In this document: positions 14,150 to 25,342 of the stretch, one piece after another
Layout: every line of letters begins with the position of its first letter
Numbering within the stretch: position 1 is the stretch's first letter
DNA from: Erpobdella octoculata
Lineage: Eukaryota > Annelida > Clitellata > Hirudinida > Erpobdellidae
Assembly: GCA_963978895.1 (NCBI GenBank)
Contig: OZ022241.1
Location: 16,835,341 to 16,899,340, forward strand
Reading direction: 5' to 3'
Length of the DNA: 64,000 nucleotides
The notes under the pieces: model-generated
Databases searched by the model: none
The model's input: the letters and a program-made list of their open reading frames with translations, nothing else
Told to the model about the DNA's origin: nothing
Program-made: the position numbers and the translations under genes

Positions 14150-15360
14150 AAACGAATTTAAACAAATTTACGTTTAAAACTTTTTTCCAGCAGATTATTT
14201 CAATTTTTTTTATAGATAATTATTCACTTTGAAAAATTAATTGTTTTTATATATGGTTTAATTGGCGTGACTTTAGTGGTTTAAGTGAAAATTGAATAAA
14301 ATCCTCTCTCTTTCCTCTTTTTTTCTACGCTCTCTGATTTGATCACCACAGACAAACAAACCAACAGAGAGACGAATGAAGTTAAATAAAAGCATTTAAA
14401 AACAGAGCACGTTATTACGTTATCGCAGGTTATCGCTAAACCGCGATATAAAATAGCATAGACGAAAATATTTTAAAAAATTAATTTTCTAAAACATTGA
14501 AAAACGTTTGAAGGAAACAATTTAATAGATTCATAGTAATAATAATAATAAAACTATCACCATAAGTTAACAACAAACACAAGAAAACAAACATTCAACA
14601 AAAGCATAGATAACTTGAAAAATGAAACAATTATTATATGAAAATGCTTTCTAAATGGCCTCTATAAGGCAAGACTACCAATGACCCTAAACTGACAACT
14701 ATAAAAAAAATTTTTTTAATTTTTTTTTAATACTAAAACTACAAAAAACTTTTTTTCAATCACTAATAGGAGAACACACTATAAAAAGGCACCAATGGTG
14801 ATGAAAAACATTCTGAAAAAAATAATAATCAGGAGGATACAGAAATACTAGCAAATCAAATATTAAATCAAATTAAAACACAACAAAACATTTATTAAAA
14901 AATACAAACCAACAAATCAATCAGTGAAGAAAACTCCACAAGAAATTTGAATGACACTTCAACCAGGAACAATTCAAACAAAAGGTATAGCAAAAACTAT
15001 ACATAAAACAATTGACTAAAAAAACAACCATTCATACACAAAGTCAAAAATGAGAACATAAGTTCTGACAAAAGCTGCAAACATGGTGCAATCAGATGAG
15101 AAAAACACGGCAATTATTTCAATAAAATTGGTATAAAAAATATTCCAATATATATAAGAAAATCCTAATATATGTGAATTATGGATTTGACGTAAAGAAA
15201 CTCAGCTTGATAGGAATATGGGCAATGGTTAAAAGTTTACTTTAAAATTTGTTGTCTTTCAATGAAATGAACAATAACGCACTGACGCATAGACTTTTTG
15301 AGCTGAAAGTTTAAATAGAAAATTAAAAAATTTTTTTGATCGTGACCATCTCAAAATTAA
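14150..15360. other. AT-rich sequence without recognisable gene
   Basis: No open frame, terminus or RNA motif that I can support. A TTAAATAAAAGCATTTAAAA tail motif near 14375 matches the retroelement-like tails noted nearby. Confidence 0.4.
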
Positions 15361-15367
15361 TGTTTGC

Positions 15368-15436
15368 TTAGTGAGGTTTGAACTGCCGACTTAACGATCG
15401 AAAGGCAAACGCTCTACCGCTCTGCCACCAGCGCCT
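15368..15436 (-). ncRNA. tRNA-like sequence (SINE head or tRNA pseudogene)
   Basis: On the minus strand GCTGGTGGCAGAGCGGTAGA supplies an A-box-like element, and GGCAGTTCAAACCTCAC, about 30 bases later, a B-box-like element. The sequence lacks a clean seven-base acceptor pairing, so a tRNA-derived SINE head is likelier than a functional tRNA. Confidence 0.5.
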
Positions 15437-15627
15437 CAAAAAATAACGATATAAGTGTTTCACCATTTTTTAAAACTTTGGTTTCCATTACTTCAAATGT
15501 GGGGTCAAAATAAGGCTTATTTGATTTTAAAATAACTGCTACTCAGCAACTGCAAGCATTACAGATGCAAAACTTAGTATTTTGAGGTTTTGTGCCGGTT
15601 AAAAGTAGCTGAGTCCAGTTTATCACC

Positions 15628-15900
15628 AGTCGGGCCAAGCCGTTATTTTAGGGTCTTTTACGGGTGGTACGGGCCAAGGTTTTTCACTAAGCATATAGAC
15701 ATTTTAGTGATTTTAGGGTCTTCAGACGGGCCGGGCCAAACCTGAAGTTAAGGTGGGACGGGCCGAAGTTTTTCATCAAGTATATAGAATTTCTAGGCCT
15801 GTAAAAACGGGCCGGGCTCAAATTAGACATGCCGTGCCGGGCCAGGAATTTTGGTTTTGAAACGGGCTGGGCCAAGTTGTCGACGGGCCGAGCCAACACC
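15628..15900. repeat. GGGCC/CGGGCCGGGCC motif-rich block
   Basis: A strikingly G/C-rich stretch with about ten copies of (A)CGGGCCGGGCC or GGGCCAAG motifs, ending CCAACACCTA. It looks like a subterminal region of a DNA transposon; no transposase is attached. Confidence 0.5.
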
Positions 15901-15904
15901 TATG

Positions 15905-16097
<193 letters not shown>

Positions 16098-16103
16098 GTG
16101 CAG

Positions 16104-17750
16104 GCCAATTCGTCGCAAAGCCGTTTCGTCGCAGGGTACATTTTCGTCGCGACATTGCGACGAAAATTCCCACCTTGCGACGAAACGGCCCAGAATGCGA
16201 CGAAACGGCCGACCTTTGCGACGAAAAGTCTAACAATTTCGGTGGGCAGTATTCCGATGTATGGCGAAACAGATGGCCACCCTATTGCCAAAGACCACTA
16301 GACCGCCAAATGCAAGGGGAATTCCGCAATCTGCACGAGCCATGTCATTACAAGAGGTTGCGCACGCTTACTACCGTTCAAACTGGGTTGTGTTTATGCC
16401 ATGTTGCAATACCAGACAAAGGTGTCGGATTAAATGGAAGTCGTTTTGTTATATTCGCCAGGGGAATGTGATTTTGTATCGCTACACGATGCTTTGGACG
16501 TGTGTCAATCGATCGAAATCTTCAAAAAACAGTGAAAGTAAGTCAATGATTAACTCAGCGTAAGTCCCTGAACATGTTAATTAATATTATTATTTTCTCA
16601 GCGAGCAGATGAAGAGTTATTCAAACTGGCTCCAACTACAAATGCTCACAGTTCCATACCTGCCTACCAAACCTATCTATCCCAGAACAGAAAAACATCA
16701 GATTATTATCGAAAAAGGCAAAACTCAACCACACATAGGATCCAAACAAATTGTTATGGAATCCTTGTTGGAACATAATGCCAAAAATAAAAGTAAGTGC
16801 TACTATATTATTAGTGTTTACTGTTCATACTTTTTAATAACAATGTTTTTATTTAGCAATTTATGAAATACTTTCAAAAAACGTGGCTGAATGGTTCCTA
16901 CCTGGTCCTGTTTTGATGTGAAAATAAGGACCAACAACGACCTGGAAGGATGGAACAATGGATTAAAGCAAATGACCAACCACAACACAAGCCTTTATGC
17001 TTTGTGTTCAGTCTTAGAAAAGGAGGCACGCACCATAGCTCTAAACGAGCAATTTGTGAGCTTGTATCAGGTTCAAAAGGCTCAAAGAAGAGTTGCCAAA
17101 GAGTTTGAAGAAGAACTCAACAAACTCTATCTTAATTTTTCAACAAAAAAATTTGATTTAATTCAGCTGCATAGTCAGCTAACGAACTTGTTAAAATTGA
17201 ACAATAAATGATTATTATTATGATTTTGTGTTATTTGAATTACTAAGTTTTCATTAAATGGGCTGTTTATTTGGTTTTCTTTTTAATATTCTCAATTTAA
17301 TTTAAATTATGACTGTACTCTAGAAATTTGAGGCTAATTAGCAACTTATATCGTTTTAGAATTATAGGGCCGCGTAGTGATAAAAATCACATTCCCCTGG
17401 CGAATATAACAAAACGACTTCCATTTAATCCGACACCTTTGTCTGGTATGCAACATGGCATAAATACAACCCAGTTGCAACGGTAGGAAGCGTGCGCAAC
17501 CTCTTGTAATGACATGGCTCGTGCAGATTGCGGAATTCCCCTTGCATTTGGCGGTCTAGTGGTCTTTTGCAATAAGGTGGCCAACAGTTTCGCCATACAG
17601 CGGAATACTGCCCACCAAAATTGCTAGACTTTTCGTCGCAATGGTCGGCCGTTTCGTCGCATTCTGGGCCGTTTCGTCGCAAAGTGGGAATTTTCGTCGC
17701 AATGTCGCGACGAAAATGTACCCTGCGACGAAACGGCTTTGCGACAAATG
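16104..17750 (+). mobile_element. Mutator-like element with about 370-bp inverted terminal repeats
   Basis: Bases 16104-16490 and 17365-17750 are inverted copies of each other with high identity. Long terminal repeats of this kind are typical of Mutator-like elements. The outer 120 bases of each arm hold an array of TTTCGTCGC in both orientations, including a perfect inverted pair around ATT (TTTTCGTCGC...GCGACGAAAA). Between the arms lies the end of a Mutator-like transposase with spliceable introns. I did not find a clear 8-10 bp target duplication, partly because the left side abuts (AT)n. Confidence 0.85.
16602..17211 (+). pseudogene. Mutator-like transposase, C-terminal exons
   Basis: The last exon (16857-17211) encodes a peptide with IRTNNDLEGWNNGLKQ, LEKEARTIALNEQF and KAQRRVAKEFEEELNKLY, ending at TAA. 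This is the conserved tail of FLYWCH/MULE transposases (the R.N..EGWN motif). Two introns are visible: 16538-16601 and 16793-16856, each 64 nt, with GTAAGT donors and pyrimidine-AG acceptors. The second has the same length and near-identical sequence as the intron at 41266-41329. A stop follows PGPVLM near 16918-16920, where copy 2 reads PGPVLMSK, so this copy is inactivated. The DDE catalytic core is missing altogether. It lies between the inverted repeats of the element. Confidence 0.75.
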
Positions 17751-17755
17751 GGCTA

Positions 17756-18190
17756 GTATCCTATATATAGATGTGCTGAATGCCAATTGTTCTATACAGG
17801 CTTCGGCACCCTTCATATCGGCGGAACCGGTATTTGCAGGTATTGCCGAAAACCGGCCGGTATACCGCTATGCCGGTATACCGGCACAGCCTTACTCCTC
17901 AGTGTAACACCTTAGTGACATATTTTAAAACACTGCTTCTTTTAAATAAAAACAAGCAATTTTGGTTATGCTTCTTAACACTTGGTTTACTGATGGTTGA
18001 AACAAATTATTGTTATTTTTCTTATCAATGAAAATGTTCAATGTACGTGAGTGCTTGTAATTAAGCACAATTTAAAAATCTGTACTTGTACTTAAGAACA
18101 ACAATAATAATATACTTATACCTAGAAATACTTTAAATCCAGATTACTTTGTATTTATACTTAAGTACATTTTCTGAGTACTTACGTTAA
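17756..18190. repeat. CCGGTA- and TACTTAAGTAC-motif repeats
   Basis: Bases 17817-17890 contain repeated CCGGTA/TACCGG palindromes and 18080-18190 repeated ACTTAAGTAC motifs. Both look like subterminal motif arrays of hAT-type elements (a CAGTGTAAC terminus lies at 17900). No coding sequence accompanies them. Confidence 0.45.
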
Positions 18191-18284
18191 CATTGTGTGT
18201 AAACAATTTAATAACAAATTCAAATATTCGGATGCAGGGATTGTAACATTCTGGTAAATTAAATCAGATTCTATTACAAGTACT

Positions 18285-18587
18285 TCAATAATGTTTCATG
18301 AAATTAAACTTTTTATAATTAATGTTTTTTTTCTTTGATAAAATTAGAAAGTTTTTGTCAATTGGTTCATTCAAGGACTGCGCAAAAGCAGGTGTAAGAT
18401 CTTCTTCTATAATTTTCAGATTTATTAGTACATCGTACCATGTAGGATTTGCAGTTTTGGAAAGCTGATAGAGATCATTGCGGTACTTGTACTTCACTAC
18501 TAATCCTTGTTTATTGATATTTAGTTTCATACGTTGTTTCCATGGATCATAGTCTTTCGGCATTTTTTTCCCCTCGACAACCACCAC
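18285..18587 (-). CDS. Unidentified exon ('exon D'), copy 2 of 3
   Basis: This is the second copy of the exon described at 3124. It follows TTTCAATTCAG on the minus strand and encodes VVVVEGKKMPKDYDPWKQ, then LYQLSKTANPTWYDVLIN, ending after LSKKKNINYKKFNFMKHY. Against copy 3 it has several conservative changes (E to Q, E to K, D to N) but no frameshift or stop. An open frame kept in all copies is more than expected for a long-decayed repeat. The identity of the protein is unknown. Confidence 0.55.
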   Translation of the reverse strand: MVVVEGKKMPKDYDPWKQRMKLNINKQGLVVKYKYRNDLYQLSKTANPTWYDVLINLKIIEEDLTPAFAQSLNEPIDKNFLILSKKKNINYKKFNFMKHY

Positions 18588-18659
18588 CTGAATTGAAATG
18601 AATCAGAAGGATTACGCTATTTCTTATTAAACATCAGAAATATTTTTGAAAAGTTATTT

Positions 18660-19130
18660 AATTAGCAGATCTTACTAGCAGGGTTATCCAATGTTGCCCA
18701 GGTTTAATAATTATTATTCTTTTGTTTTTGTAGATATTACTTAATATAAAGAGTAGTTTTTTTAATTTGGTTGAAACCTTATCTTCGATAAAGACAACCT
18801 TTCCATGACAAGTTTTGTTCAAGTTGTTCCAGCGGTTTGTATGTGAATCTCGAACAAACACAAACACTCACACACCTGCTCTTTATAAATATAGACTAGC
18901 AAGATTACCTAGCATGGCTCGGGTTTTTTTTATTTTGTTTTAGTTTTTTGCTGATAAAATGTAAAATTAAGAGCAGATTTCTTGTTTAAATCTTTTAAAG
19001 CCATATTCTTTAAAGAAGACTATCTCAGTGACACATTTTGTTTAAAATGCTTCAGCATTTTGGACGTGAATCTCAAACACATATGATATGCTCACACCCA
19101 TATTTTCTTTAATATATATATATATCTGCA
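18660..19130 (-). mobile_element. Helitron-like repeats joined head to tail at 18896
   Basis: Reading the minus strand, one unit ends CCATGCTAGGTAATCTTGCTAG. The next base pair starts TCTATATTTATAAAGAGC, which looks like a Helitron 5' end. The arrangement therefore joins a 3' CTAG end directly to a 5' TC end. Exon D copy 2 lies in the downstream unit. Confidence 0.55.
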
Positions 19131-19139
19131 CTGGCTAAA

Positions 19140-19700
19140 AATCGAACACAGGATCGAGTTCAAATTGGCACTACTAGGATTTTTATTCATGGGGTTTTAA
19201 AAAAAAATTGGGAGAGTTTGGAAAGTGTTTTCAGCTTCAATTATTATTCATTACTTTTTAAACCCTATCAAACAACTAAGGTTTTTAATACAGTTAAATC
19301 AAATTTAATTTCAGGGAACACAATAATTTTAATTTTAATTCAAAAAAATGTAATTTTTTAGAATGTCAAAAATTATTGAGCATTAATTAGACAAATAAGC
19401 TATTTTAATTTGATAATATATACAAAAAAGTTTACTTGCATTGCTTAGGTTGATTGTCTTGCAGGGCTACATAACTAACCCCTTTCAATAGCCTTTAAAA
19501 AGCACTTAATCTGTTCTTCAATAAAAAAAAACCTCTAAAAATGTTTGTTTGGCAAATATTTATATAAAAAACTCCATACATTTTACATGAAAGTGATAGA
19601 AGGGGTGTACTAAACATATACAAATGCTAATTAACAAAGGTAATTTTACATTAATCTTTTTGTGATGTTATCATTAGTTAAACAAGCTTATTTATATCCG
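19140..19700. other. AT-rich stretch, no gene seen
   Basis: No open frame or terminus supported. It forms the left flank of the LTR element. Confidence 0.35.
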
Positions 19701-21369
19701 AGTAATATCACTGATTTAATTATTAACTTGCTGTAAAGTCGACTTTATAGAATGTAGACCTTCATCAGAAAAACACTATTATAAACATTATTATTATATT
19801 AGAAGGTATAAATAAGATTTATCAAGCTTCATTTTGTATCATCCAATAAACTACAAAACCATTCTATTGAGCCCGGTATACGATTTGGCGATATCGTAAC
19901 ATTGGTGTCAGAAGTGGGATTACAAGAATGGTTTTGAAAGCATTGGATGAGCTCTTGATACTTGAGTTGAAGCGGGAACTTAGAAAACGAGAGCTCAGTG
20001 ATAAAGAAAAAAGTCTGAGCTCGTGGACCACCTCCGGACGTCATTGGAGGACAATGGGTTTGACCCAGAATAGTACAAGTTCGAAACAGAAAATGAATTG
20101 ATGAAGGCTCTGAACAAGATGGAGGAGGAGAACAGAGCAGCACAGGATAAATATAGAGTAGCCATGATAAGGATGAGAGAGGAAAACCAAGCGACAGCAG
20201 GAAATGAAGAAATTGATTCTCGGCGGTCAGATAGATCCTGAGAACAGAATAGCAGAGGCCGGTGTGGCGTTGCTGTCAGAAAACAACAGCAAAGAGGAAA
20301 AAATGGGAATTTTTCTGACATTGGTTTGCCTGGGTGTAGTCTAGACCGTACGACTGTTGAAAGTTGTTCGCAGGGATGGCTGAGGCAGTGGCGGACACGA
20401 TTCTGGATCAGCGTGTTGCAGGTGAAGAAAATGATGTGGGTTGCTGCAGCAAAACCCAGTTTGAACTGGAGTCTACCAGATGTGTCTCAGATCATGTGAC
20501 AGATGACGGCCGTACAGACTGCACAGTGCACAGGTCAGGTAGGTCTTGAGGAAGACAGTGAAAGGACAAATGGCCCAGTTTTGTGTCGGAACGCCTGTGT
20601 AAGTGATGCTACCCTGGATGAGTCGGCAGAGAAAGCCGCTGCCCTGGTTGTTGCGGAACAACATGAAAGTGCTTCTACGGATGCTAGTGCCTCAGATCAA
20701 AACGGTTTAGTTAATGATTTTGTGTTTTGGTGGTGGCTCGCGGGAATGGAGCTGGAGTTTAGGACGGTCGAACAGTTTTACATCGATGGCAATCCTATGT
20801 TTGGGGGCTGGAGGAACGGTGGAAGGTCGAAAACTGGCCGTGACGTGCAGCTGTGGCTTCGGTTGCGTTGAACCGTCAGTGGCCTGGCGTAGGATCGCTG
20901 TGATTGACAGTCGTGTGTGAGGAGATTGGAATGTAGTGATTTGACGAGGTGTTCAAGCCCGCAACGCCAAATTGGAAGATCACACAGGCTCCAGCGAGAC
21001 TGGAAGAAACTGCGTCAAGCAGTCAAAAGACTTGACCATGTGGTTTGCGAATTGCGGTCAAGGCCACGAGTAAAAATGAAAGTATTTTGTGTTTGTAGCC
21101 GAGTCGCATTTCTCAAAAGCGATTTATTATGCTTTTCGGAACAAACGGAATTAAGAAGAGAGTAATCAAGTAATATCACTGATTTAATTATCAACTTCCT
21201 GTAAATTCGACTTTATAGAATGTAGACCGTTATCAGAGAAACATTATTATTAACATTATTATTATATTAGAAGGTATAAATAGAATTTATCAAGCTTCAT
21301 TTATTATCATCCAATAAACTACAAAAACATTCTATTGAGTCCGGTATACGATTTGGCGATATCGTAACA
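19701..21369 (+). mobile_element. Small LTR retrotransposon with two 201-bp LTRs
   Basis: The LTRs at 19701-19901 and 21169-21369 begin AGTAATATCACTGATTTAA and end GCGATATCGTAACA, with about 15 differences by eye. The left LTR is followed by TTGGTGTCAGAAGTGGGAT, a typical primer-binding site of Gypsy-type elements, and the right one is preceded by the purine run AAGAAGAGAG. The interior (about 1.27 kb) is clearly G/C-richer than its flanks and too short for a pol gene, so the element is non-autonomous. No clean target duplication was found. Confidence 0.85.
19928..20320 (+). pseudogene. gag-like N-terminus with SAP-like helix, frame-broken
   Basis: After the primer site an ATG opens MVLKALDELLILELKREL. 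In another frame the reading continues ELVDHLRTSLEDNGFDPE, a stop, then YKFETENELMKALNKMEEE. Together this resembles the SAP-like helix-turn-helix (LKxxELKxELxxRGL...LVxxLRxxLExxG) at the start of some Gypsy gag proteins. The coiled-coil-like stretch after it fits a gag. At least one frameshift and one stop break it. The remaining sequence to 21160 has only short open frames with no zinc knuckle or protease motif. Confidence 0.55.
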
Positions 21370-21659
21370 ATATATTTTCATGCAGTACAATTTTTTTTGG
21401 AATATTTTTTTGGGGACGTGAATTTAACTACAGATTAATTTTTTGATGGTAAACAAACATTAACATTTTTACGATGATCTTAAATTTTTATTTACACTAA
21501 ATCAAGGTGAGTAATACGTTTTTATGCAATAAAAAAATCCGGTCTAATTTGGGGGGTTATAACCACAAAATTCCTCATATGTGCACCACTGTACACATCT
21601 ATAAATATTAAAATAAAACGTTTTTATGTACTGTAAACATCTATAAATATTAAAATAAA

Positions 21660-21744
21660 ACGGAAGGAAACGAGGTTAAAAGAGCGAGAGAAAAACAATA
21701 GAAACTCCTCTAAAAGCCCCGGGAAAAGCCGGGTACTCCGCCAG
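21660..21744 (+). mobile_element. Helitron 3' terminus fragment
   Basis: A short GGAAACGAGG-type stretch leads to the hairpin CCCCGGGAAAAGCCGGG and TACTCCGCCAG, then T. CCAG in place of CTAG is a point change from the family consensus. The mariner-type MITE starts seven bases further on. Confidence 0.65.
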
Positions 21745-21750
21745 TATATA

Positions 21751-21960
21751 CCGGGTGGGCCAAAAAATGTGAGACGGTTTCATGCAATCAAATATAATTA
21801 TCTCAAATTTAGACAAAATATTTCCATATAAAGTATCACCATACTGCATTTTAGCGGAAATACGTGTGTTTGGAAATTTTCAAGTTAATTGGACTTGTAG
21901 AAGTGGTCAAAAAATTGAATACAAAACAGGGATCCGTCTCACTTTTTTTGGCCTACCCTG
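21751..21960. mobile_element. Mariner-type MITE, 210 bp
   Basis: Left end CCGGGTGGGCCAAAAAATGT and right end GCCTACCCTG form imperfect inverted repeats of about 27 bp, sharing the GGCCAAAAAAnGTGAGACGG core. The element is flanked by TA on both sides. It has no coding capacity. These are the marks of a Tc1/mariner-derived MITE. Confidence 0.8.
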
Positions 21961-22170
21961 TAGATATGATAGATCATTGTCTATAGCCAATTGATCTATA
22001 TATGTTTTATAATTAATCAATCAAAATGAAATTATTTAGCGCTTTCATAAACTATAATTGGCTAGTATTTAATTTTTTTGTCATTATTTTAAGAATCACA
22101 ATATTATGCAGTCCACCAGAATAATACATAAAAACCTTTAAATATAGATCTTTTTCATGGATCAATCTAG

Positions 22171-23517
22171 CAGGGACGTAAATTCAGCATTTTCCAGGGG
22201 GGGGCAAAATTTTCCCGCCATTATATAGCTTACTGACAGGGTTACCCGCTGTTGTCCGGGTTTTTTGTGCTTAGTTTTGTCTCGTTTTTGCCAATGAAAC
22301 GTAAAAGAAATAACAGATTTTTTTGTAATTTTTCAAAATTTTCTCATCAATGAAGTTACCTGTATGCCAAATGTTGTTAAAATTGCTCCTGCGGCTTGGA
22401 TGTGATAAACGAATGCTCTCACACACACATTACCTTTTACATTTATATAAATACGTAGGTACAAGCAGAGAGGGATAGAGAAATGCATCCCCCATCAGAG
22501 TATCAATTGAAATTTTTTGGGTATAATACCATGTTTTTGGAAAACGACCGAAGCTTTTTTGGGAGGAGAAATTGGAAGTCTTTGAAAAATTTTTGAAAAA
22601 TACTTATGATTACCCCTTACCGATTATCAGCTTTTTGGAAGAGAATATAAAAAAATTTCTGAAGTGATTCCCCCACCAGAAAATTCTGGATTCGCCACGC
22701 GCCACTGGGTATAAGGGGGATGAATGATTTAATCATATTGCAGTAAAACAAGTAAAGGAAAAACGAGTTTTTTCAACACAAACTTTGATTTCAAATACAT
22801 TCAATTTAGAAATGCAAAAGATGTTCAAAGTTTTTTTTTAATTGAATCATGTATTTTCATCAAATATAAAGCTATGCTGAAAGTTTCAACTTCCTAGCTA
22901 GTCAAAATGCTGGTTAAATTTCACTTGCAAGATTTCCGTACAGAGAAAGACACAAAAAAAACAGAGATTGTAACCTAAATAAAAGTTTGTAAAAAAGATG
23001 TCCAAAATGGGGTGGGTATAATTTTGTTTTATTTTTGTGTAATAAAGAATAACTTTGATGTAGACAGCTGTGAGGGAATCAACATTTTATCAATACCACT
23101 AATAGGGTAAAATTCAACGAGTTCGCTGATTGTATTTTGGCACATAAAACAAAACAGCTAATCTTTGGACCAACACTGATACACAAATTATTACTCTGCA
23201 GTTATTGGTAAATCTAGCATCGAGCTAAGATATAAAATTGTCTCCAATACGCATTGAATCATCACGAGGTTAAGTAAAGTTAAAATTAACATATTATATA
23301 GTAAACTCTAAGTAAAAAAAAATTTTAATTTTGGAAATCAAGGGGGGGCGAATTGTCTATACACGCCAGAAGGATTCCAATACGCATTGCATCATCACTA
23401 GGTTAAGTAAAGTTAAAATTAAATAAATATATAGTAAACTCTAGGTAAAAAAATTCAAATTTTGAAAATCAGGGGGGGGCAAATGCCCCCCCCTGCCCCC
23501 CCCAATTTACGTCCCTG
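22171..23517. mobile_element. Non-autonomous hAT, copy 1 (CAGGGACGTAAATT ends)
   Basis: The termini are CAGGGACGTAAATTCAGC and CCCAATTTACGTCCCTG with G/C runs just inside. CAATCTAG occurs at 22163-22170 and again at 23518-23525, a perfect 8-bp target duplication. A second copy lies at 45123-46498. The interior has no open transposase. It contains older repeat material, including a Helitron-like GGGTTACCCGCTGTTGTCC block. Confidence 0.92.
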
Positions 23518-23775
23518 CAATCTAGTAGCTTCAGCATGACGCGTTAATAAATAGCGTAAAAGTTTTCATAGAGTTTTAAATGAATGTTCGGTAGTTTTGT
23601 TATGGCAAAAATATTAAATGAAAAGTGGTGCTGATTCTCTTTCAAAGAAAAACGGGAGAGCAGCCGGGAACGGGAAAGCGACCGGGAGCGGGAGAGCAAG
23701 CGGGAAGGAAACGGGTGCGAGTAAAACAATAGAAAAACCACTAAAAATCCCGGGCAACGCCCGGTATCCCGCTAG
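23518..23775 (+). mobile_element. Helitron 3' part with GGGA-type array
   Basis: Up to about 23645 the sequence matches the start of the duplicated unit (compare 23820-23940), so this piece of the unit occurs twice. The array with GGGAACGGGA and AAGCGACCGG units follows. It ends with the hairpin CCCGGGCAACGCCCGG and TATCCCGCTAG before a T. Confidence 0.75.
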
Positions 23776-24037
23776 TAATACATAAAAACCTTTAAATTTG
23801 GGTCTTGTTTATGGATCAGTTTAGTAGCTTCAGCATAACGCTTTAAGAAATAATGTAAAAGTTTTCATTCAGTTTTAAATAAATGTTCAATAGTAGTTCT
23901 GTTATGACAAAAATGTTAAATTATAAGTGGTGTTGATTCTCTTTCAAAAGATGTATTTTTTTTTATAAGTTAAAAAACAAACAAAAGTTAATCAAAAACT
24001 TGAAAATGAGAAACTTTTCTTGCTTTTTGCAGCTTAC

Positions 24038-25342
24038 CAGTCCAGTTAGGTTTTTATCAATTTCTGGTTCTGTAGATAAAAATGAACATAAATTTAAAAG
24101 AAATGAGTTAGTTATTTTATTGCTGTGATTTTACAAAGAATATTCACACTATTGCTGTGGATAATCAAAGATTTAAGAGAATTGGCATTAAAGCTACTGG
24201 TTTGAAATTGGTTTTTTTTAAATAAAATTTTTTTGTTCTTACAAAAATATGTAGCTAATAAAATTTAGTGCTCTAGAAACATATGTCCTACTGAATAAAA
24301 TTTGATAATAAATTTTTTGTCATAAAATTTTAAGATTTTCTAGGTGTGCCACAAAAACTAGGATACCTTTAGTGTACTCCAGCCACTAAAGATGAGAAAA
24401 GAAGAGTTATTATTTATCAAGAAAATAAAATCAATTTTTTTCTATGATAAGAAATGAGGCAAGTGGCTAGCTTTTTAAATCTACCATTGCATTTAAATGG
24501 TCATGTTTCTCAAACTTAAACTTAACCACTTGTTTAAAGTAAATTTAGTCCGATGTTTGCTAATGTAATCTGGCTGGTTTTCAAAAGTATCATGAAATTA
24601 TAGATGTACTCCTGTTGGAAGTTTTTAATTACATTATTAAAATGAATTTATAAAACTGCTGAGTTGTTAAAAAATTGTTAAAATTTAAATTCTGAAGTAG
24701 CTCATCTCATAATTATATAAATTTTTAATTAAGTAAATTTAAATGTGAATAACCTTCCAAGAGAGCCATTGGAATATCCATCAACTTTCCATGCTCGTCT
24801 ATGAAAAGGCACATGTAGTTTACGCAATATGAATCGCCAATACCGGGATGGTCATCAAATTTAAACACTTTGATCTGATTGAAGTTAATTTAAAACAAAT
24901 AAATCAAAAAATAATTTTGAATGCATGCTTTTATATGTAATTTAATTTTAAACATCATTAAAATGATAAAAGAATGCTCAACTACTTATATTTTCTGTTT
25001 TTCTTCTACCTAGCATTACTAATCCTAACTATTTTCTAACTAGAAGAACTAATCCAAACTCCTTTCTTACTTGAAGTACTAACCCTAACTCTTTTCTGAC
25101 TTGAAGTACTAACCCTAACTCCTTTCAATCTCTGAGAGATTACTACAGCTGCTTCTTTTAAATTCTGCAGAAAATTTATAAAAATCAGATAATTAATTTG
25201 CTTCTTGTTTGGTTTTTATAGGTCTGTGGTTTTAGTGATTTTTTTTAATTTCTTAAGTTGGATAAAATAAAGCAACTTACCACACCTACAAGGTCTTCAT
25301 TAGGAAATATCTTTAGTCTGTAGTTGTCTCTCAAACTCAAAA
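24038..25342 (-). pseudogene. Cryptic multi-exon gene fragment, copy 2
   Basis: Exons match copy 1 exactly in length. Exon A is 25281-25342 (62 nt, LSLRDNYRLKIFPNEDLVGV). Exon B is 24754-24874 (121 nt, IKVFKFDDHPGIGDSYCV to LMDIPMALLE). Exon C is 24038-24069 (32 nt, PEIDKNLTGL). All keep GT donors and AG acceptors. Between copies, several changes in exon B are at third positions or are conservative, and no copy has a stop inside an exon. That looks like past coding constraint. A tentative 34-nt upstream exon lies at 25477-25510 (CRQVLWRNSS in phase). I do not recognise the protein, and no promoter or first exon is identified. It could be a transposon-captured host gene or an unrecognised transposon gene. 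Confidence 0.6.

Noticed and set aside
20364..21165. Several overlapping open frames in the G/C-richer LTR interior
   Set aside because: No frame shows retroviral motifs or is favoured over the others; higher G/C alone lowers stop frequency.
24590..24670. Possible extra exon (EYIYNFMILLKTSQ) between exons B and C of the cryptic gene
   Set aside because: Its reading does not fit the phases of exons B and C, and copy 1 has an early stop in this segment.
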